From Calycina herbarum (lineage: Eukaryota > Ascomycota > Leotiomycetes > Helotiales > Pezizellaceae): a DNA stretch of 64,000 bases. The notes under the pieces are model-generated. The model ran no database searches, was not told the DNA's origin, and worked only from the letters and a program-made list of their open reading frames with translations. Where the stretch lies: positions 186,001 through 250,000 of the forward strand of contig LLEY01000032.1 of NCBI GenBank assembly GCA_001414485.1, in the 5' to 3' direction. Each line of letters opens with the position of its first letter. Position 1 is the stretch's first letter. The translations under genes and the position numbers were made by a program. Below are positions 20,317 to 31,324 of the stretch, piece after piece.

Positions 20317-21952
20317 ATGCCATGTGTAACAGAAAAACCGCAGTGTGAAGTGAAAACCTCGCGTTCTATCAACCAACCGGAAAATCACCAAGACAAAGAC
20401 GCGTCACTAGACTCTAAATGCAAAGCAATATGGGATACCGAGATAGGAACTCCTAGAAAGAAGCCTGTTTTATATCGTGAGGGTGTTGTTCTTCTGCTCT
20501 CATGGGACCCTCGAGTTGATGATCTCAACACCGCAGGAGAGGTAAGATAACCCAATCGGAGTCGTGAAACTTGTACTAATTATCCTAGGTTAAACAACTC
20601 GGAGCCCTTTTTGAGCAGACTTTTAAGTATCGAGTTGTTCAAGGACTGCTCCACCAAGATGGGCGCCCTACGCCTCAAGCTCAAGCCAATCGTCATCTCG
20701 CTAATTTTGTTGCTGAATATGATGATCCAAATACGTTATTATTTGTGTATTACGCAGGTCATGGAAGGCCCGGGGAGCGATCAGAAGGACTGACCCTAAC
20801 CTCGTAAGCCCTCTTACTTCTCAGTTTCGAACTATATCAGGAAGCGATTTAACAATTAACAGTCATCAAAAACTCAACCAGAAAACCGATGCTGCACTGA
20901 GCGAAATCATCTGGAGCTCAACAGAACACATTATTAAGGACACTCAAAGTGATGTCCTCGTAATTTTTGATTGTTGCTTTGCGGGAGAGCTAGAAAAGAA
21001 CCATCGATCATTTCCACATCGAAGAGCTTTGTATGTAACCTTTTTGATGCTTCCCCCTTCTGGACTCGTTTTTTGGCACCTGTTTTTCCTTAACTCACTG
21101 TTCTCGGCCCCTATTTCAAAGAGAGATTCCCAACAAAAAGAACAAATGCTGATTTGTTGAAGTGAATACCTTGCAGCAACATCTGCTGACTCAACGACGT
21201 ACAAGCCCGGTCCGAAGTCATTCACCACCGCCTTAATCTGGGCATTGAAACATCTGGCGGAGACCGAACAGAGCTTTACTACTCAAAAGCTCCTAAACAC
21301 CATTATCAACAAGGCACCAGGTTTCCCTGAAAATCAATATCCACGACTCTCGGATGGCGTGTCCTCTTGCCCGCGAAAAATCACGTTAGCCCCTCTGAAC
21401 AAGAGCAATGAAGCCGAAACTTCCCCGATAGAAGCACACGAGGAGGACGAAGTGCCCACCATAGATCTCAGTCTGCGGTTTGTCTTCAACAAATCCGCTG
21501 TCGAAGCCACAATTCCCCAACTAGCGAAGAAAATTTCAAAGTGTCTCCACAGCGACCAGTTTAAAGGCAGCACAGTCATCTGGGAGGGCCTAAATGCTCA
21601 CTCTATGTACCATAGCGAGTTTCCGGTCGCAACTTACGTTGCTGCTCATAAATGGCGTCAGCTGGCGAAACGGAGACCCAGTGCTCTTTCTCCGTTGAAG
21701 CCTGAATTCCTGGAAATACCAAACACCACAGGAGAAAACGAAGGCACTGAGAGGAGAAAAACAGGTAGCCTGCCTACACCAGATCGGGAACATGCGAGTT
21801 CCATCAGCACTACAAGAGAGAGCCACAAGCGTTCCGCTTCAGAAATGAACATGCGTACACCTGTCAGTAGTGGCTCTTCAACTGATGGAATGCCCGACTC
21901 TCCCACTGGCCGACTACGTTCGCAAAAAAGGAAGAAAGTTTCACAATCGTAG
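20317..21952 (+). CDS. Caspase-like (C14 family) peptidase domain protein (465 aa)
   Basis: Exons 20317-20541, 20589-20803, 20863-21030 and 21163-21952; introns 47, 59 and 132 nt with matching phases. The catalytic pair of clan CD peptidases is visible: His in LLFVYYAGHG (about residue 130) and Cys in DVLVIFDCCFAGEL (about 186). The following segment EYLAATSADSTTYKPGPKSF, then TTALIWALKHL, is the characteristic C-terminal part of fungal caspase-like domains, and appears only when the third intron is removed. Fungal type metacaspases and related caspase-like proteins act in cell death, stress and allorecognition-type responses; the substrate here is unknown. The last 130 residues are low-complexity, Ser/Thr/Glu-rich, and end in a basic cluster (SQKRKKVSQS), which could be a nuclear signal. 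The prodomain is short and lacks a Pro/Gln-rich repeat. Confidence 0.85.
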
Positions 21953-23094
21953 GGGTTCAGGCGTTTTATTATATTTAGCAGATGTTGGATGGGTCTGTCC
22001 TTGCTGTATTCTAGATCCTTTCTTTTCTCTCTACCCCATTGTAATATAAAAAACTTATTTGCGTTCGCACTCTCAAGTGCATGGGTTCGAAGCAGTCATC
22101 CAAACACAGTACTCACCTACTTTATAAACCCTCACCCCCTCGCTAGTACGTCGCTTAGGAACAAGTACTAAATTATATACTCCCCTCAACAGTGAAAAGA
22201 TCATCTCTCCACTAGCCCCACCATACCAGCTTACCCCCACCCCACAAATCAAAGAATCTTTAAAGTCTCAAATAGACAAAATGATACCCAATCAATTGGA
22301 ACAAACCTGCATGGCTCAACGATCAAGCAGGGGGCCACATCAACGTCTTTGAAAAACAAGATGAGGGTGCCTATGCATTCATGTGAAAGACCTAGTATAG
22401 GATTGATAGCTTATAAAATATAACATAGGTAATACTAGTGTTTGACTCAAGCCGCCTCGAGGCGCGAGTTTTTTGCTTGTTTTTATGTTACTTTTATTGG
22501 TTTGAGCCCACGCTTCTCACAGAAATGGGTATTGTAAAACTTCTGCGCATGTAAATATTAAGAGTATCACTCTTAAATGTTGGTGCAATATGCATGCTGC
22601 GCCTTGATTTGACATGTTTTTGTGTAAAGTGTGGCAGTGCAGCACCATTGCTTGTATACTGGTTTTTAGCATCGCTATCCGGGACTGGGATATATATTTG
22701 CAAAGGCAACAGACAGGCGTCCTGCTTCGGAAGTAGACGTATACACATCTATTACTAGCTGTTCTTAGCTTGTTAATCATCTATTTAAACGTTCACAAAA
22801 CGGTCTCCAAATTATATAGCGCGACAAGTCGAAATTTGTTGGTCATTTGCATGCCTGCTAATATGCATGTTTTTTGACGGAAAACATTCGGAGACATCGA
22901 ATTTTCAGATGGCTGTTTCCATCACTCCCCCCAGCGCCAAATTTCAGGTCGCTATCTTTTAGAAAGTTTCATCCAATGTATAATACAATTTCATGTTATA
23001 CAGATCCCAAGAACTTTCCACTGGTTGTACTCAACTCCCATATCTGAGTCCTGTTCCCCGTTCAATTGATATCGTACACCCCCTCTCTCGCGTC
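21953..23094. other. Intergenic, no gene seen
   Basis: About 1.1 kb of moderately AT-rich sequence between two convergent genes. A GC-rich hairpin-like word (GCCGCCTCGAGGCGCGAG) lies at about 22451-22468 in front of a T-run. No reading frame with protein character. Confidence 0.5.
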
Positions 23095-23556
23095 TCATTC
23101 CTCAAGCGCACTCCGTTCCAAAGCCTGCACAGCATTATCCAACTCCCTAATTCTACCCCCAATTCTTCTCTTCACCTCCTCTCCATCCTCCCCTTTACAA
23201 GCCCCCTCAAACATCTCCTTCAATTTATCCAATTCCTCTCTAGCAGCTTCCCGATCTCCCGCCCCGTAAACCGATTTCTTCTCTGTTTCTTCAGTTGCTA
23301 TCTCGAATTCGTCGCGTGCTGTGAAGTATTGATCTTGGAGCGTTTCGATGAGGCCATCAGCTGAGGATTTAGTTGCGTATGTGCGAGAGAGGGAAGGAGG
23401 TTGTGAGGGGCGCAAGAAGTTGGAGGTTTGGTTAAAGAGAGGGGTGGTGGGGAGCTTGGTTGCTAGGAGAGGGAGAGACCGGGAGGATGAGGACAGACAG
23501 CGTGTGAAGAGTGTAGTTGCTGCCTTTCGAGCTGGAAGCGCGCGGAGAGAAAACAT
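23095..23556 (-). CDS. Small mitochondrial-type coiled-coil protein, hypothetical (153 aa)
   Basis: Uninterrupted frame. The ATG at 23556 gives an Arg/Ser/Leu-rich N-terminus (MFSLRALPARKAATTLFTR, then CLSSSSRSLPLL), a good mitochondrial presequence; the frame extends 36 codons upstream but without such character. The C-terminal 85 residues are charged and helical (QDQYFTARDEFEIATEETEK, REAAREELDKLKEMFEGACK, RRIGGRIRELDNAVQALE), predicted coiled coil. It belongs to small fungal mitochondrial proteins of unknown function as far as I can tell. It starts 73 bp from the ALG3 start on the opposite strand, so the two genes share a very short divergent promoter. Confidence 0.65.
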   Translation of the reverse strand: MFSLRALPARKAATTLFTRCLSSSSRSLPLLATKLPTTPLFNQTSNFLRPSQPPSLSRTYATKSSADGLIETLQDQYFTARDEFEIATEETEKKSVYGAGDREAAREELDKLKEMFEGACKGEDGEEVKRRIGGRIRELDNAVQALERSALEE

Positions 23557-23629
23557 ATTGTACTTTGTTTTCAATTGAGAGTACAAGTATGGAATCGTTG
23601 TTTTATTCCAACCCAACTTGAAGCTTGCT

Positions 23630-25183
23630 ATGACGGAGATCGCGGCTGAACGCCGGGGTTTCAAGCTCCAGCATCAATCAGAACACCTTGCCGCGGCAGC
23701 AAAATCCTCAACTATTTTCCCTTGGAAAGTCCTCGTTGCCTTGATTGTAGCCATGGCGAAAGAAGGAGATTCCCCTCCAATGTACCTTGTGGCTTACCAG
23801 CAAGCAAAGCAATTCGCACTCGGCACCCATCCATTCTCCAAATATGGCTCTCCATTGCTCCTACTCGGAGATGCGTTGCTCACCAGTCTAATAATCTCGA
23901 AGATTTCATGTAAACCCCCCTTTCTCTTCAACTCTCAATATACCTAGCTAACTATAGAACTGCAGACACCGAAATCGATTGGAAAGCATACATGGAGCAG
24001 CTCCAACAATACGTCGACGGCGAACGAGACTATACCCTCATCAAAGGCGGAACCGGACCTCTGGTATATCCCGCAGCACATGTGTATATTTACTGGATAT
24101 TATATCATGTCACAGATAAGGGGAAGAACATTTTGTTGGCACAGAGAATTTTTGGAGTTTTGTATTTGGCGACGATAGCTGTGGTTATGGCTTGTTATAG
24201 GAGGGTAAAGGTACAGCCTTGTGGTATACAAGAGAAAGGGAATTTGACTGACAATTATTTCTGCGACATAGGCACCTCTTTACATCTTCCCTATGCTCGT
24301 ACTTTCGAAACGACTACATAGCATATTTGTTCTACGACTTTTCAATGATTGTTTCGCGGTATTCTTCCTCTGGGTAGCGATCTATATGTTTCAACGCCGA
24401 TTATGGACAATAGGGAGTTTGGCATACAGCTGGGGACTAGGAATTAAGATGCCTCTACTATTGGCACTTCCGGCACTTGGAGTTACGCTCTTTTTGGGGA
24501 GGGGTGTGCAAGGGGCTATTAAACAGGCATGGTTGATGGGTCAAGTGCAGATTATCATTGCCTTCCCCTTTTTACCAACGAATGCCATTGGGTACCTGGG
24601 GAGAGCTTTCGAATTCTCGAGACAATTCATGTTCAAATGGACTGTAAACTGGAGATTTGTGGGAGAGGAAACATTCTTGAGTAAAGAATTCTCGACCGCT
24701 CTGCTAGTTAGCCATGTGAGCGCACTTTTGCTCTTCATTACGACTAGATGGTTGAAGCCCGCGGAAAAGTCCATCACGGAGTTGATTTCGAATGCGCTCA
24801 AATGGCAGGAGCCCCTAGGAAAGATGCAGAATGCTGTTGCCAGTCGTATTTCTGCCAACTATATCCTGACTACCATTCTCACAGCGAATGCAATTGGAAT
24901 GCTTTTTGCAAGGTCCCTCCATTACCAATTCTATGCCTACATAGCACTTGCAACCCCTTTCCTCCTCTGGCGGAGTGGTATGCACCCGATCCTTCAATAT
25001 ATTTTGTGGGCGGCTCAAGAATGGGCATGGAATGTGTATCCAAGTACAGACTCAAGCTCGATGGTCGCAGTGGGTATTTTATTTACCACAGTCGTTGGTG
25101 TGTGGTGGGGGACTCGCAAGGACTTCGAAAAACCGAAGGGCGATCCTAAGAGTGAAGCCGCAGCTAGCAAGAAGCGTATCTGA
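23630..25183 (+). CDS. ALG3: Dol-P-Man:Man5GlcNAc2-PP-Dol alpha-1,3-mannosyltransferase (478 aa)
   Basis: Exons 23630-23909, 23966-24210 and 24272-25183; introns 56 and 61 nt. ALG3 adds the first lumenal mannose (sixth overall) to the dolichol-linked N-glycan precursor in the endoplasmic reticulum. Signature stretches are [12 protein letters not shown] (completed by splicing), [60 protein letters not shown] and [19 protein letters not shown]. The protein is multi-pass, with about ten hydrophobic segments, and ends in a Lys-rich tail (AAASKKRI), consistent with ER retention. The length fits fungal ALG3. The ATG at 23630 is the first in the frame. Confidence 0.94.
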
Positions 25184-25209
25184 TCATCGCTCGAGGTAAA
25201 AAATATATT

Positions 25210-25683
25210 CTATTCATCTTCCGAGTCTTCCATAGGCGGCATCTTTCCAACGGTGGATTCTTCTTCGTCGGAATCCTCAGTGTATACAGGGGCTTTCGGA
25301 AATTCCTTGGGCCTGGTACCAATTACACTCAGCAAAACACGATCGTGTGGGATTCGCAAGGATTGCGCTTACCAATATGACTCCTTCCGCCATGTATGCT
25401 CGTCGCGAACAACATTGATGATCTCACCATCAATTTTGTTTTGTCTGACATCGGCGTCTTTGGTGTCGATCAGAACGAAACCCCCGCGTTTTATCCAGAT
25501 TGTATTTCGGAACCGGGACTCGAGCTCGACGAGAACAGTGGTTTTGTCTGGAAGGGCACATGAGTAAAGGGATTTCCCTTCGGCCTTGATGACACGAGCG
25601 ATTGACTGGGTGGGTGTCAAGGCTGATGGAGGGGTCGAAGTTTCTTCGGCGGCAGCGACAACGTTTCTCTTCGGTCGACCCAT
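25210..25683 (-). CDS. EIF1AD-like S1/IF1-fold RNA-binding protein (137 aa)
   Basis: Exons 25683-25373 and 25312-25210, intron 60 nt, phase 2. The protein has MGRPKRNVVAAAEE at the N-terminus, then an OB-fold core of the eIF1A type: QSIARVIKAEGKSLYSCALP, TTVLVELESRFRNTIWIKRG and GFVLID (about residues 27-75), and an acidic C-terminal tail after WPKEFP (EDSDEEEST..., EDSEDE). This order matches EIF1AD, an eIF1A-domain RNA-binding protein conserved in eukaryotes, thought to act in small-subunit ribosome maturation. The splice restores the Trp of the conserved WPKEF. Its stop codon lies 26 bp from that of ALG3 on the other strand. Confidence 0.88.
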
Positions 25684-26409
25684 GACTGCTCTGCTGTGTG
25701 TTGATTATTGAATGGAAGGTCCTCGTATCCAGATGGCACAGAGCGAAAATGGTACCGTGAGGTGTTTGGGTATCAACGACAGTGCAATGTTCGTTCAATT
25801 TTCAGACTTGTCTGGAGTGTGTGCTGCACGGAGTAGAAATTGTTGAAGCGAATATTACCCGGAAATATTCCGAATGGAGGGGTGCTATCTACGTCGTACT
25901 ATTCGAATATACCGCCACGTTTCCCCACACTACATTCCACTACATTCACCTTAACACCGTTAGCGATGACAAGGTCCGAAAAGAATATCACCATTTATAA
26001 GCTTCGGGTTTTCAAGCAGGGTTTAGCTTCCCGTTTTACTCGTACCTTTCGGCTCCCTTGCCCCTCCCATCGCGCCCAGTGTTGTACGATTATCCCCCAC
26101 CAATGAACCAGATTTTCATACAGGAGAGAGCTCCCCATAGTTGGCGGACAACAGACCTCCGCAGGAATCAGAATGCAGGGAAACGATAATCGGACCGTTC
26201 CCCACACATTAGCGGTCTGGGGCCTTGTCCTTGCACAATTGATCTTCACAAGCTTGAGAGTTTTGGTAGCTTGTGATTTTTTCTTATCGTTGACGTTTTC
26301 CCCAGAGCTTTTTCTCTCTGCTCTGATTTATATATTCTATCTCGCTTGTCAAGTTGAAACAAATTGCAGCTTGTTCAAGAATCTCTTTGTCTCCTATTTT
26401 GTTTTTATC
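25684..26409. promoter_or_regulatory. Divergent promoter region EIF1AD-like / MFS transporter
   Basis: About 725 bp between two divergent starts. A plus-strand frame is open upstream of the transporter from 26173, but the sequence is hydrophobic, unlike family N-termini, and the ATG at 26410 in TTATCATG fits better. No specific regulatory site recognised. Confidence 0.5.
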
Positions 26410-28360
26410 ATGTCTTCCAATTCGTTTGGTGCCTTCATCGACTTTGAGTCAACTTCCAAAAATGGGGCAGGCCCTTCAATTCCCAGCGCTCCCCAGAAAG
26501 CCGTCCCCCGAGTCTATCACTCTGTTCCCCACACTCCCGAAATCGAGCTCGAAAGCATACAATGGGGGAAACGACCCAAAGTCCCTTCCGAGAGTGGCAC
26601 ATCAACGCCGACCGGATACCAAACACCAAGGGTGCCAAATGATATTGAAATGAGTCGGCCTGCGAGTCCAACACCAGAGGGGGACGGAGTGGATGCGATT
26701 CAGAGTTTCTCCAACCCGCCGATGAACAGATTTCGCATGACGAGTGTCTGCTTGTTAAATTTTGCAAATGGTCTTAGTGATTCGGCGCCTGGTGCTTTAA
26801 TTCCATATTTGGAGAAGTAAGGGAACTTTGTTCAGTACTGGATTCATTACTGAGACGTCTCTAGGCATTATAATATTGGATACGCTATCGTCTCTCTTAT
26901 TTTCGTTGTAAGTTGCGTATCTTCCCCAATACACTCCCACAGCCATCGAACTTCCTGCATACCTCTTATGTAAGAAGTTTGGTCATTGCTCTTCGGCACC
27001 CTTTATCTTATTGTGCGAGATATTCTCGGACATCGATTTTCCCATTCTTCTAAACCTTTTCGATCAATAGCTCTGATTGTCTGAGAATATCTCGCACAAT
27101 AAGATAAAGGGTGCCGAAGAGCAATGACCAACTCTCTTACTCCAATTACAACCCCCTCGTTCTTCCCCTAAAATTGTGTAAAATGAGCAAGAAGCTAATG
27201 CTAATCTCAGGGCAATGCCTGTGGATTTCTCTTGGCAGCCTTCTTCGTTGATGCCATTCGAGCTCGGTTAGGGCGAGCCAAAACTCTCATGATTGCCCAA
27301 ACCTTTATGGTAACAAGCTACGTCGTTGTCGTCTCCACGCCGCCATTCCCAGTAATCGTGGCAGCGTTTTTTATCCTCGGATTTGGAATGGCTATGAACC
27401 TTGCTATGGGTAACGTCTTCGCGGCCAATTTACAAAATGGAACAACTATGCTGGGAGCTATGCATGGTTCATATGGTATTGGAGGAACAATTGGGCCGCT
27501 CATTGCTACAGCAATGGTGGCTTCAGGCGGACTTTTGTGGAGCAGATTTTATCTCCTCACTCTCGCAGCTGCGACGTTCAACCTCGTTTTCGCAGGCTGG
27601 TCATTCTGGCATTACGAAGCGGAACTTGGACAAACTCTTCTTTCCTCGCTCGAGAGAACTGCTTCTCAGATTCAGAATTCTCAACAAACCAAGGAGCCAG
27701 GAAAATTCGCAAGCATGACCGCGGCATTCAAATCGAAGACTGTGATTCTGGGAGCTATGTTTATCTTCGCTTATCAGGGTGCTGAGGTTTCGATTTCGGG
27801 ATGGGTTACGAGTTTCTTGATTAACACCCGTAATGGTAATCCTGAGACGGTCGGTTATGTTACTGCTGGTTTCTGGGCTGGTGTTACGCTTGGGAGGTTC
27901 TTGCTTTCTCATCCGGCGCATAAGATTGGGGAGAAGGTGTTTGTGTATGGTGTTGTTGTTGGGGCTGCTATTTTCGAGCTCCTTGTTTGGTGGGTACCGT
28001 AAGTATTTGAAATCTTTTTCCTTTTGGGTCGCTTGGATTAGCCAAGTTCTGTACTAACCTCTCAATAGAAACGTAATCGGGGACGCAGTCGCCGTCGCAA
28101 TCGTGGGGCTCTTCTTAGGTCCCGTTTATCCATGTGCAGCCACCATTTTCACTCGAGCGATCGGCAAAAAGCAGCAAGTGAGCAGCATGAGTGTCATCAG
28201 TGCCTTTGGTTCTTCGGGTGGAGCGGTAGCACCATTCACAACTGGTATCTTGGCACAAGCCGTAGGTACTTTCGTCTTGCATCCTGTTACTATTGGGCTT
28301 TTCGGGGTGATGTTGATTTGTTGGTTCTACTTGCCTAATGTTAGAAAGAGGACTGAGTAG
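26410..28360 (+). CDS. MFS transporter, fucose-permease/BSC6-like (509 aa)
   Basis: Exons 26410-26816, 26865-26907 (43 nt), 27211-27998 and 28069-28360; introns 48, 303 and 70 nt. About 110 polar residues precede the first membrane helix (MTSVCLLNFANGLSDSAPGA). Twelve hydrophobic segments follow, with a long central loop (residues about 290-315). The segment NFANGLSDSAPGALIPYLEKH, DAIRARLGRAKTLMIAQ and the second-half GAEVSISGWVTSFLI resemble the FHS-type (fucose permease-like) subgroup of major facilitator proteins, including yeast Bsc6. The substrate cannot be deduced. The second intron is five times longer than its neighbours because it holds a foldback element (26979-27131). Confidence 0.85.
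26979..27131. mobile_element. 153-bp foldback (MITE-like) element inside an intron
   Basis: Arms 26979-27032 and 27078-27131 are 54 bp each and are inverted complements with a single mismatch (CCGAGA versus CTGAGA near the loop). The loop is 45 bp. There is no coding capacity. No clear target-site duplication can be read in the flanks. The element lies inside the second intron of the MFS gene, between donor 26908 and acceptor 27210. It has the size and form of a miniature inverted-repeat transposable element. A mutated relative lies at 17271-17363. Confidence 0.85.
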
Positions 28361-29310
28361 AGGGTTCAAAATCATGGAAATGGGGGGAGGGTGGAAAAGA
28401 AAATTTGGTTACGAGAGGAATGGTTAGTGGCTCTCTTGGGAGGGCTTTGGTTTTGATTTTGGCTTTTTTGGATTTTGCGGAGGTGCTGTGGCGTTTACTT
28501 ACGAATCTCCTTGTTCTTGGGTAGACGTTGGGACATGGTTTGTGGTGTTTTATGTGGATGATACCATGGCATCGATATTTTGACGTTAGGACATGGGCGC
28601 TCTTGAATGATATTTAGGTTTGATATAATGATGGTAATAGCACTGGCTGGAAAAAAATGGTAGTCCCCTCGCGCTTTCCCTTCTACAATTGTCTCAGCAC
28701 ATCTAAGAGAGTAAAGTTGGTATAAGTCTGACGAATCTTGGTTGAACAATTGGGCTCCTTGGCCAGTCACGACACCCTGGGGGGGGTTGCGACTTACATT
28801 CCGGGCTCTACCCTTTTTGCACACCATACTGAAAGGCAAGTTCTGTAACCTACACAAAGCAGAAAAATATAAAACAATTACGCACAGATTCTGCATTAAC
28901 TTATTAAAAACTGTACCAGTCCTTCAAAAATTTGATTACGTTGTTGTGCTGTATTTTAAAGATAGGCAAAATAGCACGATTTGTGAGGGAGGAGATCCCA
29001 TACGGGTTTACTCAAATTAAAATCAGCCCACCAGGCCCTATAAACAATGTGACAGAACACAATTATTGAATGAATTGAGATTTATGCTCGAGAGCAAAAA
29101 AGAATTCGCGAGTAAGCTGGTGACATTTGGGGGCCGAAAATGGTGTTACGATAAGCTGTCACTTGTCGAGTAAGCTAAGGAAATATCGAGTAAGCCGAAG
29201 GTTTGGAATGTCAGTATGGCTTGACAAGAACTGCAATGTTTCTGAGAATCAACTTGTTCCATATTGCGAATATTCATCTCATCGTCAAATTCCCATTTCC
29301 TCCGACCCAC
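28361..29310. other. Intergenic, no gene seen
   Basis: About 950 bp between two convergent genes. A minus-strand ATG near 28535 opens a tiny frame (MSQRLPKNKEIRK) whose end overlaps a GTAAGT, but I find no good following exon. A G-run lies near 28780. Confidence 0.5.
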
Positions 29311-31324
29311 TCAACAATCAACCCCAAATACCTCCCCAACCCCCTTAACACTCTCAATCAATACCCCCACCTCCCCTGTCAAATTTACCCCCGCTCCCTC
29401 CGCGGCTTTCATAAACATCCTTCCTGTGATTTTTAATTTTTTCATTACCCTTGCCAATTCGTCATCCTCTTTCGCTTTTTTCTCACCTCTTTTCTCGGTA
29501 TTTTGTGTGACGTTCGAGACATTTTTCCAACACAGACTTAGCATCTTGATTGTTTCGAGGCGATAGTTGGTTTGGGTCATGAGTCTTGGCCAGGTATTTA
29601 AGATTGTGGTTTGTAAGGCGAGAAGAGTGGTGAGGATGAGAGAGGGTGAGGAGAAGGGGTCAACGAGGGGGGTGGCGAGGAGGGGGAGTGTGTCCTATTT
29701 TGTTGTGTTAGTGATTTGAACGAAGAAGGAAAGAAGTGTGGGGAGAGGAAGGCTGGAAGAATACCTTGAGATGCTTAACACTCTCAATCCCCATTTTCTC
29801 CGTCAACACCCGGAGGTAGGTAATAAGTATCGACACAATTTGGGGATGTTCCATCGAGTGTGTATACCCCATAAATATACCCTTCCTCATTACGTTATCC
29901 AAGAACTTCGTCCGTTCCTTTTTCAATGATATCTCTTTCTCTTTCTCCTTCTCTGATTTCGGTCCCCTTGAAGTCAAAGAAACGACCTTCGTTTCATCGG
30001 CCGAAATTGGAGGAAATCGAGCATCACATAATGTGACCAATGCGTTATAAGCACTTGGAAGAAGTTGAACCGACTCGGAAAGTGGTGTGAGATTTGGGAG
30101 ATAGAGCAACGTTGGCATGAGTGCGTTTTCGAAGAGCTCTCCCAGTCCGGATTGAGAGAGGAGACCGGAACTCATATGCGGCAGGAATAGAGAGAGGATA
30201 TCAGCCCCTTGTACACGAATTTGGGTGCTGGGATCGTCGAGGAGGGTTAGGAAGGGAGGTGTGAAGTTGTGCCAGGTTTGGGGGATTGTTTCTCGCTGGT
30301 TTGGATTAGCATTTTGACTTTGATTTCTTGCGCTCTATGAGGGGGTTTTTGATAGTTTTAAGAGGAAGGGAACACGAACTGGGATATTTTCTACCACCCA
30401 ACGAAACACAGAAATTGAATATACAGCATCATATTTCCAGGGCTTCCGAGATTTTTGTAGTTCCTCCGTTCCGGTTTGTCGAGCTGGGGCGGAGGGGGTG
30501 ATTGCTTTTCGACCGGTGGAGGTTATAGTTTCTGGTTTCGAGGCGCTGAAGAGGGGACGGAGAATTGTTTGGAGAATGTAAGTGATTTGGAACGATTGAA
30601 TGTGGGTTTGGTGTTTGTACTGAGAGAGGAGGGAGGTGCTGGTTTCTGTTGTGAGGGGTGAGGTCCATGGTGAGTATGGGGAGTGAGAGGAGAACGAGAT
30701 GAGAGTGAGCAGAATGGATTCCGGAAGTGTTTTAGGAGGCGAAGATGAGAGTTGAGTTATTAGTACGTTGAGAGAGTTGAGACCTAATTTGGCTTTTTGA
30801 CGGATGAGAGTGAGAGCCTTGTTTTGGGCTGAGGATGAGTCGTCTATAAATTCTATCAGCGCGTGAGAAAAATGAGACGAGATCAGGAATCTACCTTCTG
30901 GCGATTCATTTTGAGAAATTATGTCGCCCCGAGGTAGAATGACTCTCGCTACCCATAGCGCCAATTGCTTCATAGCCGTCCCATCTTCGTTCTCTCTTGA
31001 CAACCGGTCGCGGTCGCCCAGGCAGCTGTCTAAGATGAGAAGTGACTCAAGCTCATCCTATGAGATGTTAGATCACAAACCTACAATAAATCCATAGATT
31101 CTTAAGATCATCTCACTTCTGCGTTTTCAGTTTCGTCGTTAGTCAACTCTGCTTGTAGCTCAAGCAGCGAATAGCGTTTTGGCAAAGCTGCGACGGGGTT
31201 AGCTTGAATCTTCGCGAATTTATGAGCGCAACTTCCATTTCGAAGCAAGACTTATTGACTCGTTGTTCTCCGGTAAATTCTTTTTTATTAAGCCCTCTGC
31301 GACTTTGCGTGTTGAGGCGAACAT
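29311..31324 (-). CDS. TTI2: Tel2-interacting protein 2 (TTI2)-like, 5' end uncertain
   Basis: Secure exons: 31057-30380, 30295-29765 and 29694-29311, plus an exon ending at 31117; introns 59, 84 and 70 nt, all phase 0. TTI2 is part of the Tel2-Tti1-Tti2 co-chaperone complex that stabilises PIKK kinases such as TOR, Tel1 and Mec1. Helical-repeat motifs include ETIPQTWHNFTPPFLTLLDD, LGELFENALMPTLLYLPNLT, LPSAYNALVTLCDARFP and HPQIVSILITYLRVL. The 5' end is odd: a plausible start (ATG 31324, MFASTRKVAEGLIKK...) runs to WKLRS and a stop at about 31223, whereas the exon ending at 31117 continues in another frame with KFAKIQANPVAALPKRY. The two would join across a one-base shift near 31223-31235, so a frameshift, sequencing error or an unseen intron is possible. 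Assignment to TTI2 rests on motif resemblance. Confidence 0.68.

Noticed and set aside
22440..22490. GC-rich hairpin before a T-run, terminator-like
   Set aside because: Rho-independent terminators are not used by fungal RNA polymerase II; probably chance.
28495..28540. Tiny minus-strand frame starting MSQRLPKNKEIRK with a GTAAGT near its end
   Set aside because: Could be a first exon, but no following exon with a compatible frame was found downstream.
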